64,000 nt of DNA from Phorcus lineatus (taxonomy: Eukaryota; Mollusca; Gastropoda; Trochida; Trochidae). Of this stretch, positions 11,850-24,539 are shown piece after piece; within the stretch, counting starts at the first letter, position 1, and each line of letters begins with the position of its first letter. The notes under the pieces are model-generated. The model searched no databases and was not told the origin of the DNA. It saw only the letters and a program-made list of their open reading frames with translations. The position numbers and the translations under genes were made by a program. The stretch is from positions 32,858,054-32,922,053 of the forward strand of contig OV121094.1 in NCBI GenBank assembly GCA_921293015.1, read 5' to 3'.

Positions 11850-12927
11850 CACTTAAAAAATTGATGAAGGGAATCATGGCATAGCAATGTGTTGTTTGTA
11901 TCCTCTCTATTTAAATACGAAGGGCTGAAGAAATCTATGTAACCGTCTATCCTTCTGACTGCTTAACTCCATTCTTCCTCTTCAAAATTATATTAATTAT
12001 ATAAACACGATGACTTTAAAACTAATATGATTTATTAGTCTTTTGGGATAAGATAAAAATCGGATTTTATACTAGTTTTGATAGGAGCATGACTTCAAAG
12101 TTCGAAAAACTCACCTAACTGCCTCTACATGATTATAAATTCTAGTCTGAAATTTAAGCAATATGCTATCTTCTAATTCCATAAGCTCCGGCATTTATAC
12201 CACTTTAAAATGCACCCTAAAAACTGTTTGTAAACCAGTTAACAAACATAATGTCTGAGTTCTATAAGAATTGTAATTACTTTTTTCTGGCATGGTAATG
12301 CATAGGTTACATAATTGAAATTTTCCATGATATTTGTCGTATATGCGTGCAAAATGCGGTTCCAGTACTTATTATTATCACATAGCATTGAATCTAATGT
12401 GACATCCAGTTACTTACATGTTCCTTAGAATACCATTTTTTTTTCTAGTGGAAAACATCTTCATCTAATCAACCAATATACAATCAAACATTAAATGATT
12501 TTGGAGTATATTTATTTTCTTGCAAGAAGTATTTCACAGAATTGATTTCCTGGGAAAATATAAAGGTTTGTTAGATAAAGAAATAGAGAAAGACCCATAT
12601 TTATGAAATTATTATAGATATTCAAATGAGTTTAGATATCCTTAAGAATATTCTATGAACATAAAGATAATAATATTTTTCTTCCTGATACTCTTACTCT
12701 ACTCTTGTTCACTGTCTTCTGTCTGTGTTCACTATGTATTATGTAAATCAATTTTGTACATACTAGGAGAGGGCATTTTTAGTTGGATTACTTGTCCCCA
12801 ATCCTTTTCTAGTGAATAAAATATGTTTAAACCAACATAAAGATGCATTTCCTTACTTCATGAGTTGGACAAAGTCTTTAAAAGTCAGTTTACCTATTTA
12901 TATTTTAAAACGCTTTTATAATTTCAG
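11850..12927. other. Spacer between genes A and B
   Basis: No recognisable coding sequence. A possible acceptor with a strong pyrimidine tract (TTTTTTTTCTAG, ending 12448) is followed by a short phase-1-compatible frame ending TAA at 12467-12469. It could be a last exon for gene A but is unsupported. I found no convincing first exon for gene B here. Confidence 0.4.
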
Positions 12928-13628
12928 GACCTGACAAAAAATACTTGATGAGTCTCTTAGATAGAGCAAATTCCTTCCATCATCAAGAGTATGTCGAAGT
13001 GTCCTACCTCTATCGAAATCAATCAGCTGAATATTTTCAAGAGGTTGAAATGAATGGTTATGTAATGTATCCACGACTGAAGGATAATGTTGGAGACCCA
13101 AGGTCTCAAATAAATGAACAGTTGAAGGGAGTCTTCTTCTGCGTGACGTTGTACGACAGGAATTTGCCATATAGATCTCCTTATGGGGATGTGAGGATTT
13201 GTATTCCAATACAAGCGTTGTTCAATGAAACATCAAATCTGTATTTTGCAGATTTTTACTGCCTAGGTGAAAATCATTACGTGGTTTTAGTACTCACCGA
13301 TTCAGGATCGTTTGGTGATAATTTTTGCAAACGCCATCTTCCAAAGCTTGATCCATATGCAAATCATTTTCTGTTCAAAACAAGAGACAACGTTTTCACC
13401 AGTGCACAGCCAGGCCTGTGGGTTGAAGTCTTCTACACTGAATCTGTATATACAACTATTTCGGGCGTTTACTACAAAAAGGGCTTTGGAGAGAGATGGG
13501 GAGCTCATAGAACAAGAAAGGATGAGGACTGTAAAATATGCAATCTATCACCGCAAGAGCTATTGCGATTGGAAAATGAAGAGCAAGAACAAAGGCAAGA
13601 AGTGGACAGATTCAAGGGCTTTATATAG
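12928..13628 (+). CDS. Gene B: PHYHIP-C-domain protein, large exon
   Basis: The acceptor ATAATTTCAG precedes a phase-1 exon whose first residues (GPDKKYLMSLLDRA) align with GHAKQYMECLLQKA of gene F. The domain follows: YLYRNQSAEYF, a GDPRSQINEQLKGVFF block, SPYGDVRICIPIQALF, NLYFADFYCLG, DNFC, VEVFYTE and CKICNLS. The tail is only about 25 residues (LLRLENEEQEQRQEVDRF...) and stops with TAG at 13626-13628. The exon encodes 232 residues without interruption. In the vertebrate relatives this domain follows an FN3 domain and binds phytanoyl-CoA hydroxylase; whether that partner is kept here is unknown. No first exon with ATG and donor was seen in the 1.7 kb upstream, so the 5' end is incomplete, the exon is distant, or the copy is dead by loss of its start. 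Confidence 0.8.
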
Positions 13629-13649
13629 ATGAGGCAGAGCGTGCTTAAC

Positions 13650-15140
13650 TTTTAAGCACAGTGAATTTCTGAGATTATTGATTCATTCCGATTATATTCT
13701 TTGGAATCTGTTTGACAAATTAATATATCTTAGGATTTGTCTTACTATTGTAATATTCTGATTTCAAACAGTTGACATTGACTACATGTTTTTGTTGATA
13801 CAGTTTGATATCGTTTCTTTATGCTGGCATTGCATGATGAGTTTTTAGTTTGAGTGTAAAATCGAGAGCAGAGTTTATATATCTTGCCTTTTTTTTCATT
13901 GTATCCATGTTCCAGGTAGTATGTTTTATGTGCTTGAATGTATATTGATTAATAATTTTATCAGTTGATATAACTTTATTGAAGTCCAAGTAATTTTAGG
14001 AAATCAATGTCAGATATTGTAAGCTGACAGTCACTCTTTGCATCATTGTCAACCAGGGCACCATTTGTTAACACTCTTCACCTATCATTCTGGGTGCATT
14101 ATCATGTGTCTTGGTTGGAATTGGTTGTGATTGAACAATCGAATTTTAGCGCATGCGCAGGAATTTGAATTTGAGATTTGGCTTGATCAGGTTTTTCCCT
14201 TAACGCAAGATCAGGCTATTAAAAAATCATTTTGGTGAGAGACATGAAGGTTCTATTCATGTAGTTTATTGAAAGCCTTACTCAAATCAAGCGCGGCTGT
14301 ACGAACTTTCCTGATGAAAAACAGAATTGGTGTGAAAAGTGAAGCATAGACCTGAATGATCAAGAATGGTTGTCGAGTAGAAGTTACACAAACCTGGATT
14401 CTAAAAATTAGGCAGAACTATACTTTCTAACTTCAAATATAAATATCGTTCCTCGTGACGAGGACAGGATTTATACAACGTAACATGTAACATACATTAA
14501 AACAAGAAAGAAATTCATGAATACTTACATAATATCTATATACAATGATCAACACAATCCTTGAGCATGTGCATTCAAAAGAGAAAATTAAAAAAAAAAA
14601 AAAATGTGAGTGCTTCATTAATCACTGGAATCGTTTGCTTAGGTCTATAAATGTAGAAACAGAATCAACAATTTTCAAGTTAGTGTCATCAGATAATTTG
14701 TTCTTACCAAAAAGAAGTTTTTAAATCGAAACCATTTACATAATAAAAGCTGTCTGATCTTATACGTGAATAGTTTTGGCAAATGAATAAGTTGCGCATA
14801 GCATCTTCGTAACAGTAGGTACAAGAGCAGGTAGCAGAGCTTTCAAATGGTTTGTAAATGTTTTTTTGGTAAATAAAATTTTAACCAACTATGTGTCATT
14901 TTTTATTTACAAGGATTTGACCCTTACAAGAATTAGCTCTCTTATAGCCCTGCTGCTGCTCAGACATACTGCCTGGACGTGTGATTTAAACTGACAGGCC
15001 AGCTAACAGGATAGCTTACTGTTGCAAGTTCTGCTATCCAAAACATTTTTACCCGAAAAGAAAGTTGTGTATTTTGACTTGTTAAATAGGCATGTGTTAC
15101 CCACGTTTTTTGGGCGCAGCTTAATTTAGGTTTAATAGTA
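13650..15140. other. Intergenic, nothing recognised
   Basis: AT-rich with an A14-type run near 14588-14604. I see no exon, RNA gene or clear repeat in it. Confidence 0.5.
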
Positions 15141-15146
15141 ATATGA

Positions 15147-16040
15147 TACACTGGCCAAAAAAAAACGCATTTCAGAAAAAAAATATATCTAAATGTTTTA
15201 TTAATTGAGTGTTGATACAATAAATAATGAACGTACAACGGATAAAGTTCGTACACGGTAGGACACGCATTTCACCCACCGCATTTTCAGTCATGTTGCC
15301 ACCTCGGGCATTAATCACTGCTTGGCATCGTTTAGGCATTGACTGGATTAAACGTCGAATCTGGGGTTCTTGGTTCTTCCCCACTCATCGTGAAATTTGA
15401 GACTTAGCTGTCTGTGGTTGAGGCTGTCGACGAATTCTGTCAAGGAGATCCCAAAAATGTTGCGATCAGGCGATTTAGATGGCCATGGAAGCAGTTGACG
15501 TTGTTACTGGCAAGATGTCCATATTGGCACGTGCAGTATGAGGTATGGCGAGATCATGGTGAAAAATCTCTCTTCTGACGTTAATGGCTGGAAGCAGGTG
15601 ACGTTGGGAATTTCATCACGGTTGAGTACAGTCGTCAAATTTCCTTGCACTTGCACTAGATCTGTGAGTGCAGCGTTCTTTTCTCGGTCATTAGACACGC
15701 ATCCTTCCATCCTGGTTATACAGCATGAGACTTGATCATTACTGAACCATATTCTCCTCCAGGGCAAAAGGGTCCATGGTCTCAAGTTTCTGCACCAACG
15801 TAAACGTGTATTACGATGGTGAGAAAACAGGTGCTGTATCTGGCTTCATTGGACGTATCCCATGCTATCGTAGGCGATTTCGTATGGTTTGCGCTGATAT
15901 TCTATGAATGTTCTTTGCTGTGTATGTTGCACTAACTGTCCGGTTACGAAGATGGGACACCCAAATGAGGCGGTCTTGTGCTAGAGTTGTCAGCCATGGT
16001 CTCCCTGACCTGGGTCAATCTCGATAGCGATGCAAAAAAC
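15147..16040 (-). mobile_element. Tc1/mariner-like DNA transposon, degraded
   Basis: The plus-strand left edge has a TACACTGGCCAAAA-type terminal sequence like many Tc1 inverted repeats. Read on the minus strand, from 16030 down, the frames give RPWLTT-like, SAQTIRNRLR, WTLLPWRRIWFSNDQVS (the position of the first catalytic D region), HTARANMDILPV-like, a SPDxN-IF-xxLL block, and MPKRCQAVINARGGN (the C-terminal Tc1 block). Several stops and shifts interrupt it, and the N-terminal helix-turn-helix and distal inverted repeat are not seen. It is a dead, 5'-truncated copy, different from the one at 60.1 kb. Confidence 0.75.
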
Positions 16041-16044
16041 GATT

Positions 16045-16795
16045 TTATACCCACTGATATTGAGCTTATATATCATGTGCACGTGCAACATGCTTACAGA
16101 CTTTTCTCGATGCAGGTTTTTCAACTTGAAATTTAAATTTATTGTTTTGGCGAAATTCTTTAAATGTTGTGTTTGCTTGCAATGAAGTATTGTAAAGACT
16201 CTATTCACAATTACACGACACGAGACACTATATTGAAATTAAACTTAACTAATAAATTTTTTTTAGTTTCTATAAATCAGATTTTAGTTATGCAGTATAT
16301 TTTATCAACTGTTTACAACCGGTTCATCAACAAATTGCCCATCTCCTCCTGCATTTGCTTATATTAGCAACTTCTTATTGGCTGATTTAAACTTTGCAGT
16401 CAACCCAACAAAAGTTGTCTTTTCTGTCCAGCTCCCTCTTCGGTGAAGAGTTGCAATTCTCACAAGATTTCTTATTTAACAATCGCAATCTGATCCGTCG
16501 CAGCAGCCTCGTCGACAAGCATTAATATTAATTCGGCAAAGCAGATCTTATCAAGTCAATGAGGCGGGCGAAAGTGTAGGCCTAATGTGGAAAGACAGGA
16601 AAAATACCGTCTTCACAAGACTCAACCTATCAAATGTTGTTTGATGAAGAATTTGGTGAACACATAGAAATTATTATGAGTGTGTGTTTTGGGGTGGTAA
16701 ATAGCCTGCATAAAAATAGACATTGTATTTTGCAAGCCTTGGCGATCGAGCTTTATGCAAGGTGTTTATTCATAATGTAGGATACTTACCATTCC
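16045..16795. other. Intergenic, nothing recognised
   Basis: AT-rich sequence between the Tc1 relic and the SINE tails. Short open frames show no motif. Confidence 0.5.
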
Positions 16796-16802
16796 TGAAC
16801 AT

Positions 16803-16885
16803 GAGTGAGTGAGTTGGGGTTTAACGTGTTTTGAACACTATTTCAGTTATTAAACACGTGGATGACAAGCATCCAAAAGACAGGG
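16803..16885 (-). mobile_element. SINE family II tail, reverse orientation
   Basis: GTGAGTGAGTTGGGGTTTAA followed by CACGTGGATGACAAGCATCC is the reverse complement of the family II 3' end seen at 17880-17968. A fragment of about 80 bp. Confidence 0.7.
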
Positions 16886-17249
16886 GATATCCACTGGATC
16901 ATACAGTGTCATTCGGCATCCATACGAAAATAGCCTGACTACATTATTGGGACAGCTGAAGTTTTCTTCAAATGCTTGCGTACATATATAAAGAGTAACA
17001 TCGTAACTGTAAATTGACATACATGTAATATCAATCCTCCTTACGACGAGCGTATCACACCAGCTACTGCCCTTTTTCCAAATGTAAACAGCAGCTTGCG
17101 TGAACACAGGCTAACGGATACATTCACTAAAACTTGACTATGTCTTAAGTTTTACCATATCCAGTAAATTAGCAACGTGTTACACACCGACAACTTATGA
17201 ACATTTAACTCAATCTGCCTTGAGTTCAAACACTCAATCTTACAAGGTA

Positions 17250-17335
17250 GTAGTGAGTGAGTGAGTTTGGGTTTTACGTGTTTTCAACATAATGTCAGGT
17301 ATTAAACACATGAACGACAAGTATCCAAACGAGAC
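17250..17335 (-). mobile_element. SINE family II tail, reverse orientation
   Basis: A second reversed 3' fragment (GTGAGTGAGTGAGTTTGGG, then TTAAACACATG..GACAAG), more diverged than the one at 16.8 kb. Confidence 0.65.
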
Positions 17336-17655
17336 TTAGGGTTAGATAGGAGGACAATTACTCAAATTTGGTGACCCTATTTGAAGCGTCTTAGCTTCGG
17401 CTATCATAATATAGAGTCTCTGAACCTCGCAAACCACAACCTCGCAACAGGTTTACTTTCCTCCTCGTACTGTCACTAAAGTGCAAAAGATGGTATTCAT
17501 TTTTTCACCCGGCCATCGTAGGCAGTCAGCGCCTGGTCACAACAGGACATTATTTAATGTCCTTGCACCTTTGGGACAGGAGTTGTCATCATACAAGAAG
17601 AAATTGTTGCCATAACTGAGCTGAGTATGCGGCAGCAGCCGCTGTTTCAATATTT

Positions 17656-17968
17656 GGGCCACCACCGACTCAATACTGTGGTGTGGTGGTTTGCGTGCTT
17701 CAGAGACCCCGAGAGCTATGCCAGCCGAAGCTTACTTGCTCCTGGTAGGGTCACCCAAGCTGGACAGGTCGACGGGTAGAAGCCAGACCTAATTTGAGTC
17801 CTTCTAAAACCTGCTGTCTATCTCTCACTATGCCTTACTTTCCCCCTAATCCTGTCGATCCCTTTCTCCCTTCTCTGTCCACTCTCTTTTGGATGCTTGA
17901 AATCCACGTGTTTAATAACTGAAATATTGTTCAAAGCACGTTAAACCCCAACTCACTCACTCACTCAA
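17656..17968 (+). mobile_element. SINE family II, near full-length
   Basis: The head has a tRNA-like GTGTGGTGGTTTGCGTG A-box segment. Then come GCCAGCCGAAGC, GTAGAAGCCAGACC, the pyrimidine-rich CTATCTCTCACTATGCC and CTTTCTCCCTTCTCTGTCC blocks, CAAAGCACGTTAAACCCC, and a terminal (ACTC)n run. At least five other copies or fragments in this window share these blocks. Confidence 0.8.
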
Positions 17969-17969
17969 T

Positions 17970-18695
17970 ACTTGGCGGTATGCCCTGTGATAGGCATTTT
18001 CTTTGGGAATTAAATGGTAAGTTTTTCCATTGTCTTCGATGTCGCCTGAAACCAGAACAAAATGGACTCAACACCATCCCTGGACCACTTTCCTTTCAAC
18101 ATCGACCTGTCCATCAATTCGATGATAGGAAAAAGTAGCTAAAAGGCTCTGAAGTACATTTATATTTATGCGGGCACAAATATGCCGGGTACCAAAGTTT
18201 TCATAATGGTCATGGGAATTACAGTTTTCTAAAAATAACTAAAGATCTGATTGAAAGACAAAAATATTTCTATTCATTCATCAACGGGTCCATTCAAAGA
18301 GACTTCAAACATTCTTTTATTTTTTGTTATGGAATAACCTGGAACGTAAGAATGATTTATATGTGATTTGTTTTAATATTTCGTTCATTTTGGAATGTCT
18401 TAATATATGATCCACAGACATGTAATGAATTGCTGAGACATTAACTGCGCTATGACATAATCTTTGTCAGCATGAATACAATGACCGAGTTTACTTGCAA
18501 CTCGCCTTCGCAAAGATTATTTCAAAAAGAACCGTAAATAGTCTTAGATCTGACTTGGGTAAGTAAACGAATAACCTACTCGAAGCTTTACGGTTTAGCT
18601 GTCAATCGTGAATTATTATGATATATTCCTCGCTAAAGCTATGAATTTATAACAATAGTCCACTTTGGACAGATAGCTATAATTCCTTGCATCTT
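17970..18695. other. Intergenic, nothing recognised
   Basis: AT-rich spacer between two SINE copies. No gene or repeat recognised. Confidence 0.5.
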
Positions 18696-18697
18696 GG

Positions 18698-18930
18698 GGG
18701 CGGGATAGCGCAGTGGTTAGCGCGTTCGGCTTCGGATCGGAAGGTCCGTGGTTCGAATCCCGCCAGGGGCTCGGCAACTTTGTCTGCAGTAGAGAACTGT
18801 TCTACACGCAATCAGGAATGGGTGCAATGCTTCACTGAAAATCAGCGCAGTACCACCCATGGTTCGCTAGTGCCAGCCGATGCTCGCAGGTTTCACCACG
18901 ATGCATAGCCACTGCAATAATACCAATAGG
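18698..18930 (+). mobile_element. SINE family I, tRNA-derived
   Basis: The tRNA-related head is well preserved: A box in ATAGCGCAGTGGTTAGCGCG and B box GGTTCGAATCCC. The body TCGGCAACTTTGTCTGCAGT and CCATGGTTCGCTAG follow. The head looks like a tRNA, but the acceptor stem does not pair and it runs straight into the SINE body, so it is not an independent tRNA gene. Confidence 0.85.
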
Positions 18931-20801
18931 AAGGTGGGTTAGGTCTGTGTCGAAGTAGGCTGGCGTTGATAAATGTATCTTCATAGCGTGATTTGACAAA
19001 AGATGGGAATACGAATTTGAAAAATAGCAAAAAAGGTTTGTCAGCAATGGGGCCATTTGTGAATGCATCTCAACCTATCGCGTATCCACCGTTTCGAAGT
19101 GCATTCCTGTTTCAGTCGTGTCCTTTGCCCAGCTGGCGGGATGACTTCAGACAGAACTCCCAGATGGTCATGAATCATTCGTGAGGGCCTCGTGACACCT
19201 TGTCAACGAGAGGTAGACCTAGATGCATAAAGACCTTAAGGTTCTACGAATTATCGTATTGAGACAACATTTCACCTCATGTACTTTGCTGTTATTGGCA
19301 AGTAACATTTTAATGCTCCTAGTACAATGACAATACAAGTCATTGATTGTTATATATCCTATTTGGAAAAGGGAAGTTTTCATCGAAAACTAGTTATTTT
19401 TATGTTTGTAATTGGGTTTGAAGAATTGAGAAGTTCTATAATAATATAACAATATGTGGTGTTCAGGTACGTATCAAATCAAGTTGTACGTCATGTTTAA
19501 CACACAGAACGCTGCTTTAGGATCATGTTAAAACAACCTCCAACAACAACGTTACCAACCTCTACAGTATAATTTATGAGAGGCCTGTCTGAAAAAACAT
19601 ACATTGTGCATACTGCATGCGCGTGGAGTAAAAGTCAATTGTTCAAGGGAGAGTACTCTGTAAAGCCTCTAAAAAGAACACATTATTGACAAGCTGAGAG
19701 ACCTATGTTTTCAATTTTGGCCTAGTTGGACGAAGTCAAAACTTAAAACCTGAAATGGTTAAAATTTCATGGGTACAGTTCAAAAGGTTGTGTACAGCAA
19801 TCTATTCATTCGTAAATTTACATATGAAGTACAAAAAAAATATAAGTATAATATGACAGTTACACCTAACTTATTATATATTTTGATAAAAAAAAACTTT
19901 TTTCATCACGGGATTGGAAACATAAATGTTTGGGAATGGTCAATTTTAAAAAAGTGATTGACCAACTAAACATGATACAGATAGCATAAGCATTTAAGAT
20001 GGTCGACATAGTACTTGGCACAAAGTTACAGTATATTATCCTTCTTTGAAAAGATTATATTTAAAAATATTTACTCCAAGATTGTATAAACACCATTACT
20101 GTATGTCATGTTTTGTTTCAAAACACCATAGGACTTAACAAGACATCATATGCTTATGCTTCTGCAAGACTAAATTGCTTATTTGTACCTACTTTTATTT
20201 TCGGTTTGCTGAATGCTTGTTATCGAGTCTCGACTACCTAGTGACAGGGGCTGGACATAAGGTACTATTGAAAAAGGTGCACTTGCATTATCAATAGCTC
20301 AATTTCACGTTGATTCAAACTACGCATTTGAAAAAGATAAAAGATAATCGTATATAGTCAATGCAAATTCTTTATTTATCGTCAAGTGGAATTGGATAAT
20401 CAAATCATTTAGCCAATTGTATAAATTCAAATAGCAGACAATCTTTATTCATTACATAGCTTTCAATAAAAACATGAATATGAATAGGATATGTAACGCT
20501 TCTACAAAAAAACCCAAAAAAACAAAGGATAAATTTCTAGCAACAAAAAAACTGGGCAATCGATAAATTTCTTATATGTTTGGAGGCATTGGAATCACTA
20601 GACTAAAATTTAGTCTTTGAATAATTTAGTGTTCCTTCATGTATTTGATTCTTCAAATCAAGACTTGTTGAAAGGGGACCCTGACATAGAAAGACCTCTT
20701 ATTCTATACACATTTATTGAGCAGGACAGGGTAATCACTTGCATCCACTGGATTGAAGTTGCAGTCCTATAAATATTTTGCAAACTCATCTCATGGACAT
20801 A

Positions 20802-21100
20802 GCCACTGGACTCAATACCGTGCATCGTGCGTGCTTCAGAGACCCTGAGAGTTATGCCAGCTGGAGCTAACATGCTCCTGGTAGGGACATCCACGCTGAA
20901 CAGATCGACCTGTAGAAGCCAGACCAAATTTGGGTCCTTCTAAAACCAGCTTTCTATCCCTCACTATGCCTTTCTTCCTGTCTTTCCCTTATCCTTTCGA
21001 TCCCTTTTCCCCTGATCTGTCCACTCTCATTGGATGACAAGCGTTTTTAACAACTAAAATATTGTTGAAAGCACGTTAAGCCCCAACTCGCTCGCTCGCT
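20802..21100 (+). mobile_element. SINE family II with intact 10-bp target-site duplication
   Basis: CATGGACATA occurs at 20792-20801 and again at 21101-21110, exactly bracketing a full family II SINE that ends in CTCGCTCGCT. The collinear site in duplication copy 2 (near 25.45 kb) is empty, so the insertion came after the duplication. Confidence 0.9.
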
Positions 21101-22004
21101 CATGGACATACATACATTTACAGGTTGCTTACATAACAAGTTGTGGTTACATGTCATACTACTTTCCTACATTATGCTACCAACTTCAAATTCTTTATTC
21201 TCTCATCTATCTCAAAATATGCCTTCTAACACTGTTCAAATGAACCCCACCATAGAATAAGCGACACACTACCACTGCATAATCTCTGTGTGGAACATAT
21301 ATACACGATATTGAACTCGTCGTGCTTATCGTGAGTTGACTACATCAAATAGACTCTCATTCATACACGGTAACCTCACCAACATGATAACCAAGTCTAC
21401 ATTTAGGTCTAAATCTCCCATGTTCAAGGGAGATTTCTTAATAAAGATTTCTGGAAAAAAAGCACCCAACCACAGACTATTCATTGGTATCTTGGAATGT
21501 TTGTGTCATTAAAGGTCATCAAAGATTACAATAAACGAGTTTTCATGCAGAATATGTAGATAGTTGTAACTACATAATAACTCTGTTCCAGTAAAATTAC
21601 ATCATCATTGTGATATCTTACAAACCTTACAATGGTGTGTTTAATCCAACACAGGTTATTGAACAAAAGATGAATGCAAACATGATGCCTGCATGGTCAA
21701 ACTTTGCAGTTTGATAGACCTTTATGAGAAGAAGCTCCGACCAGCTTTTGGACAGAGCGATCCAAAAAACATTTAAGAGGGGATTAATCTTTAAAATGCA
21801 CTTAGAGACTTGCAACTTGATTTAAAATACGAGATATAACAATATTAGCAAAAAAGTAGTAAATTCATGGTAAGTTCGAAGCATGCATGGTCTCGGGGAC
21901 ATTTTCTTATATTCAACTTTTTGAAATTTCAGACCCCATGCACCTTAGAAAAACATTTGATCCTTACCCTTAAGTATGAATTTTGAAGTTGTCAAAAACG
22001 TGTA

Positions 22005-23596
22005 TCACATGGTGATTAAGTAAAGTGCGGCGCAGAAAAGTGCAAATATCACACATATTTGCCATTTCTTGAACCATTGGCGCCCAGGAGAGTGACCTTG
22101 TTCCTTTTGCAAACTTTCACTCTCTAATGAGTGTGTGAGATATTCTGCTTTTATATTGGGCTTTTCGTTATCAGGTTCACGATGGGAACGAACTTTCAAG
22201 AGCGGAGCCGACAGGCTTTGGCCAATACTGAAAGGCTGGGAGTTCTCAATCAATGAAGAAGATGTTTGAGTATTACTTCCAAGGTTGCACTCTGAACAAT
22301 AGGAATTCTTCTTCAGTCCACCCCAAGTGCTGGACCCTTTTCCAAGAATACGAATACTTTTGAAGGAGACCTTGTTTGATCCAAACCGACTTGCAATATT
22401 ATCTAAGTCAATATTCTCTGTATAAAATATTTCAACATGAAGCCAGTTTTCTTTTACAACTTTGAACCTAATTCCGCTTCTCCAAAAGAAAGGGTTGTTA
22501 AAAGGATCCAGTTGAAGAAGGTTAGAGAGGCAGAATTCATCAACAGCTGACCCAGCTTTTGTAAGGACAAGGGTGACATAGTGATAGTTTGACACTGTGC
22601 AATAAAAGTCGGTGAAGTACAGATTTGTCCCCCCTGTAAATATGGCTTCAATTGGGAAAGCCACACGCATACCACCAAAGGGAGAGGCTTCTGGCAAAGC
22701 TCCAGAGCGAAGATCTACGCCGAGAAATACTCCTTTAATCTTGCCATTAATTGGAGATTTTGGGTCACCGTTGAAATCTTTCATTATTGGTTCCATGACA
22801 TTTTTGTTCCACTTTACTTCCCTGAAGTATTCATCTGATTTGCACCTGTAGAAGAACTCCACTTCGTCATATCCTGATGAAGTACTCCCATTGATATATT
22901 CAGTGGCTTTGTACATTAGTTGGCGAAGGTACGACTGTCCTGAAAGACGAAAGTGAATCATACATTTACATATCGACCAACTGCTAAACAAATATTTTCA
23001 GACATATTTCATGATTGGTTTGTCAATAAAAACATCGTCATGTAAATATAAATAGCAACTGTCACAGACATCTGCTTTTATCCACAAAGAGAACACACTG
23101 CCATTTGTCTTGTAAACAACAAATGTCAACATAATATTTCAATTTTCAAAATTCCAAAGTGAGTCTGTTTCTTATGGTATGAACATTACACCTAACTAGA
23201 GAAAGACCGGCAACTCTTGTCGGATTTTGACATACATTGTTCACAGCGTTCGGCAAAGAAGACGCGATTGTTAGCTGAGCAACATCATGACAAGATACGA
23301 GACACCTGGCTTAAGATGTGTGTGTATATAAACGGTTTACATTTCTGTTTGAACATTATTGACCCTCATTTAAAAAAAGAAATATGATCATACATATAAT
23401 TCTTTTAATATGTTATTGTCTTAACTAAATAATAAAGAAATTAGAATTTAGAATATGAAAAATCTTTGATAAATGAACCAGCCGGAGCCTAGATAATTCT
23501 GACATAAATGGACTGTTACTATTACCTGATAACGACACATACAATTTATCAAGAGTGTTACTCAAAGAGTTAATACATACCCTGGTAATGTGACAT
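22005..23596 (-). CDS. Gene C: PHYHIP-C-domain protein with C-terminal membrane anchor
   Basis: Two exons on the minus strand: 23596-23581 (ATG TCA CAT TAC CAG G, donor GTATGT) and 22939-22005 (acceptor CGTCTTTCAG), phase 1, 316 residues. After MSHYQGQSYLRQLMYKA the domain runs from about residue 30 to 225: YRCKSDEYF, a GDPKSPINGKIKGVFL block, SPFGGMRVAFPIEA, NLYFTDFYC, DEFC, VEIFYTE and CSECN. A polar Ser/Pro/Glu-rich linker of ~70 residues follows. Then comes a basic stretch (RQWFKKW) and a hydrophobic C-terminus (ICVIFALFCAALYLITM) that stops immediately. This fits a tail-anchored protein with its domain in the cytosol; it has no signal peptide. An in-frame ATG upstream of the large exon lies in the intron and is not needed. 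Gene D is its tandem duplicate. Confidence 0.85.
22940..23580. other. Intron of gene C (with retained pre-exon frame)
   Basis: Phase-1 intron of 641 bp, GT..AG on the minus strand. The large-exon frame stays open a little way upstream (…FRLSG) in both C and D. This reflects the recent duplication and is not evidence for an alternative start. Confidence 0.7.
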
Positions 23597-24539
23597 GTAT
23601 GACCTGATAGCTAGCTCGTTTCAAAGGCAATTTGTCGTGTATGATATGAAGCAGTTTTAGTCTTGAGATTAAACTTTCGTTTTGCTGAATTGTTGTCCCA
23701 AAAGTACCAAGCAACGGTACACAATCAATACTGAAATCTGAAATGATTTAGGAACGTAACATTTATTGTAAGGTAGTTTTACAATTTCACCAGCCGTATT
23801 ATATGTGAATTAATGAATTGATATAACCATATGTGGTATTTAGGTAGGTATGAAAGCAAGTATAATGGCACGGTTAACACACGTAGTGCTGCTTTAAGAG
23901 CATGTTTGACAGAGAGTATACAATATCGCGTCACCACCCTCTACAGTATTATTTTTAACAGGCATGCTTGAAAAGACATAGTGCACATTGCATACGTGTA
24001 TAGTAAAAGTCCAATGTTTTGAAAGAACACGGTTTTGACAAGCTGAAAGACCTATGTTTACAATTTTGCCATTGTCGAATGAAATAAAACCTTGTTCAAT
24101 GTTTTTAATTTGTTCAAATGTTATGGTTATTATACCATATTCATTTATTATGTTTAATATTTAATGATCACTTATAGACAAATGCATCCATTCGTAAATG
24201 TACATATGAGTACAAAATAAATCTGAAAGAGATCTCAAGGAAATGAGAGAATTTATATTTTTTTTAAATTACACTACTCTCCAAAAGGAATTAGTTCACA
24301 GACTGGAGAACACCCGGGATTTAAGTGTTAGGTGACAGTAACAGCTGAATTGTTGAAATAATTTTCAAATATACCTATTTCAAAACGTGTTTGGAAACAA
24401 GAATATTTGAGGAATGGCCAATTTAAAATTGATTGACAAGCTCAACATGAAACACGTTTTACAGTGGTTAAGATCGTATGTACTCTGCACCAAGTGACTA
24501 TATATTTTGATTCTTTGAAAAGATATTATTTAAAATTAT

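Larger units (their letters stand above)
19440..23810. repeat. Tandem segmental duplication, copy 1 (carries gene C)
   Basis: Collinear with 23815-28630. Matching landmarks in order: the ATATGTGGTGTTCAGGTA block (19452) with 23829; CACCATAGGACTTAACAAG (20130) with 25010; ACCTACTTTTATTTTCG (20189) with 25086; CACTTGCATCCA (20737) with 25437; gene C with gene D; and the promoter-side AGCAGTTTTAGTCTTGAGA block (23650) with 28276. Orientation is the same. This copy carries a SINE (20802-21100) that copy 2 lacks. Confidence 0.85.

Noticed and set aside
18698-18771. Functional tRNA gene
   Set aside because: A and B boxes are good, but the acceptor stem does not pair and the sequence continues into SINE body shared by other copies.
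18687-18908. Open frame starting with MHLGGGIAQWLARSASD
   Set aside because: This is the familiar chance translation of a tRNA-derived SINE head and body, not a gene.
22940-22991. Upstream ATG extending the gene C large exon
   Set aside because: It lies beyond a good acceptor conserved in C, D and E, and a phase-matched micro exon exists upstream.
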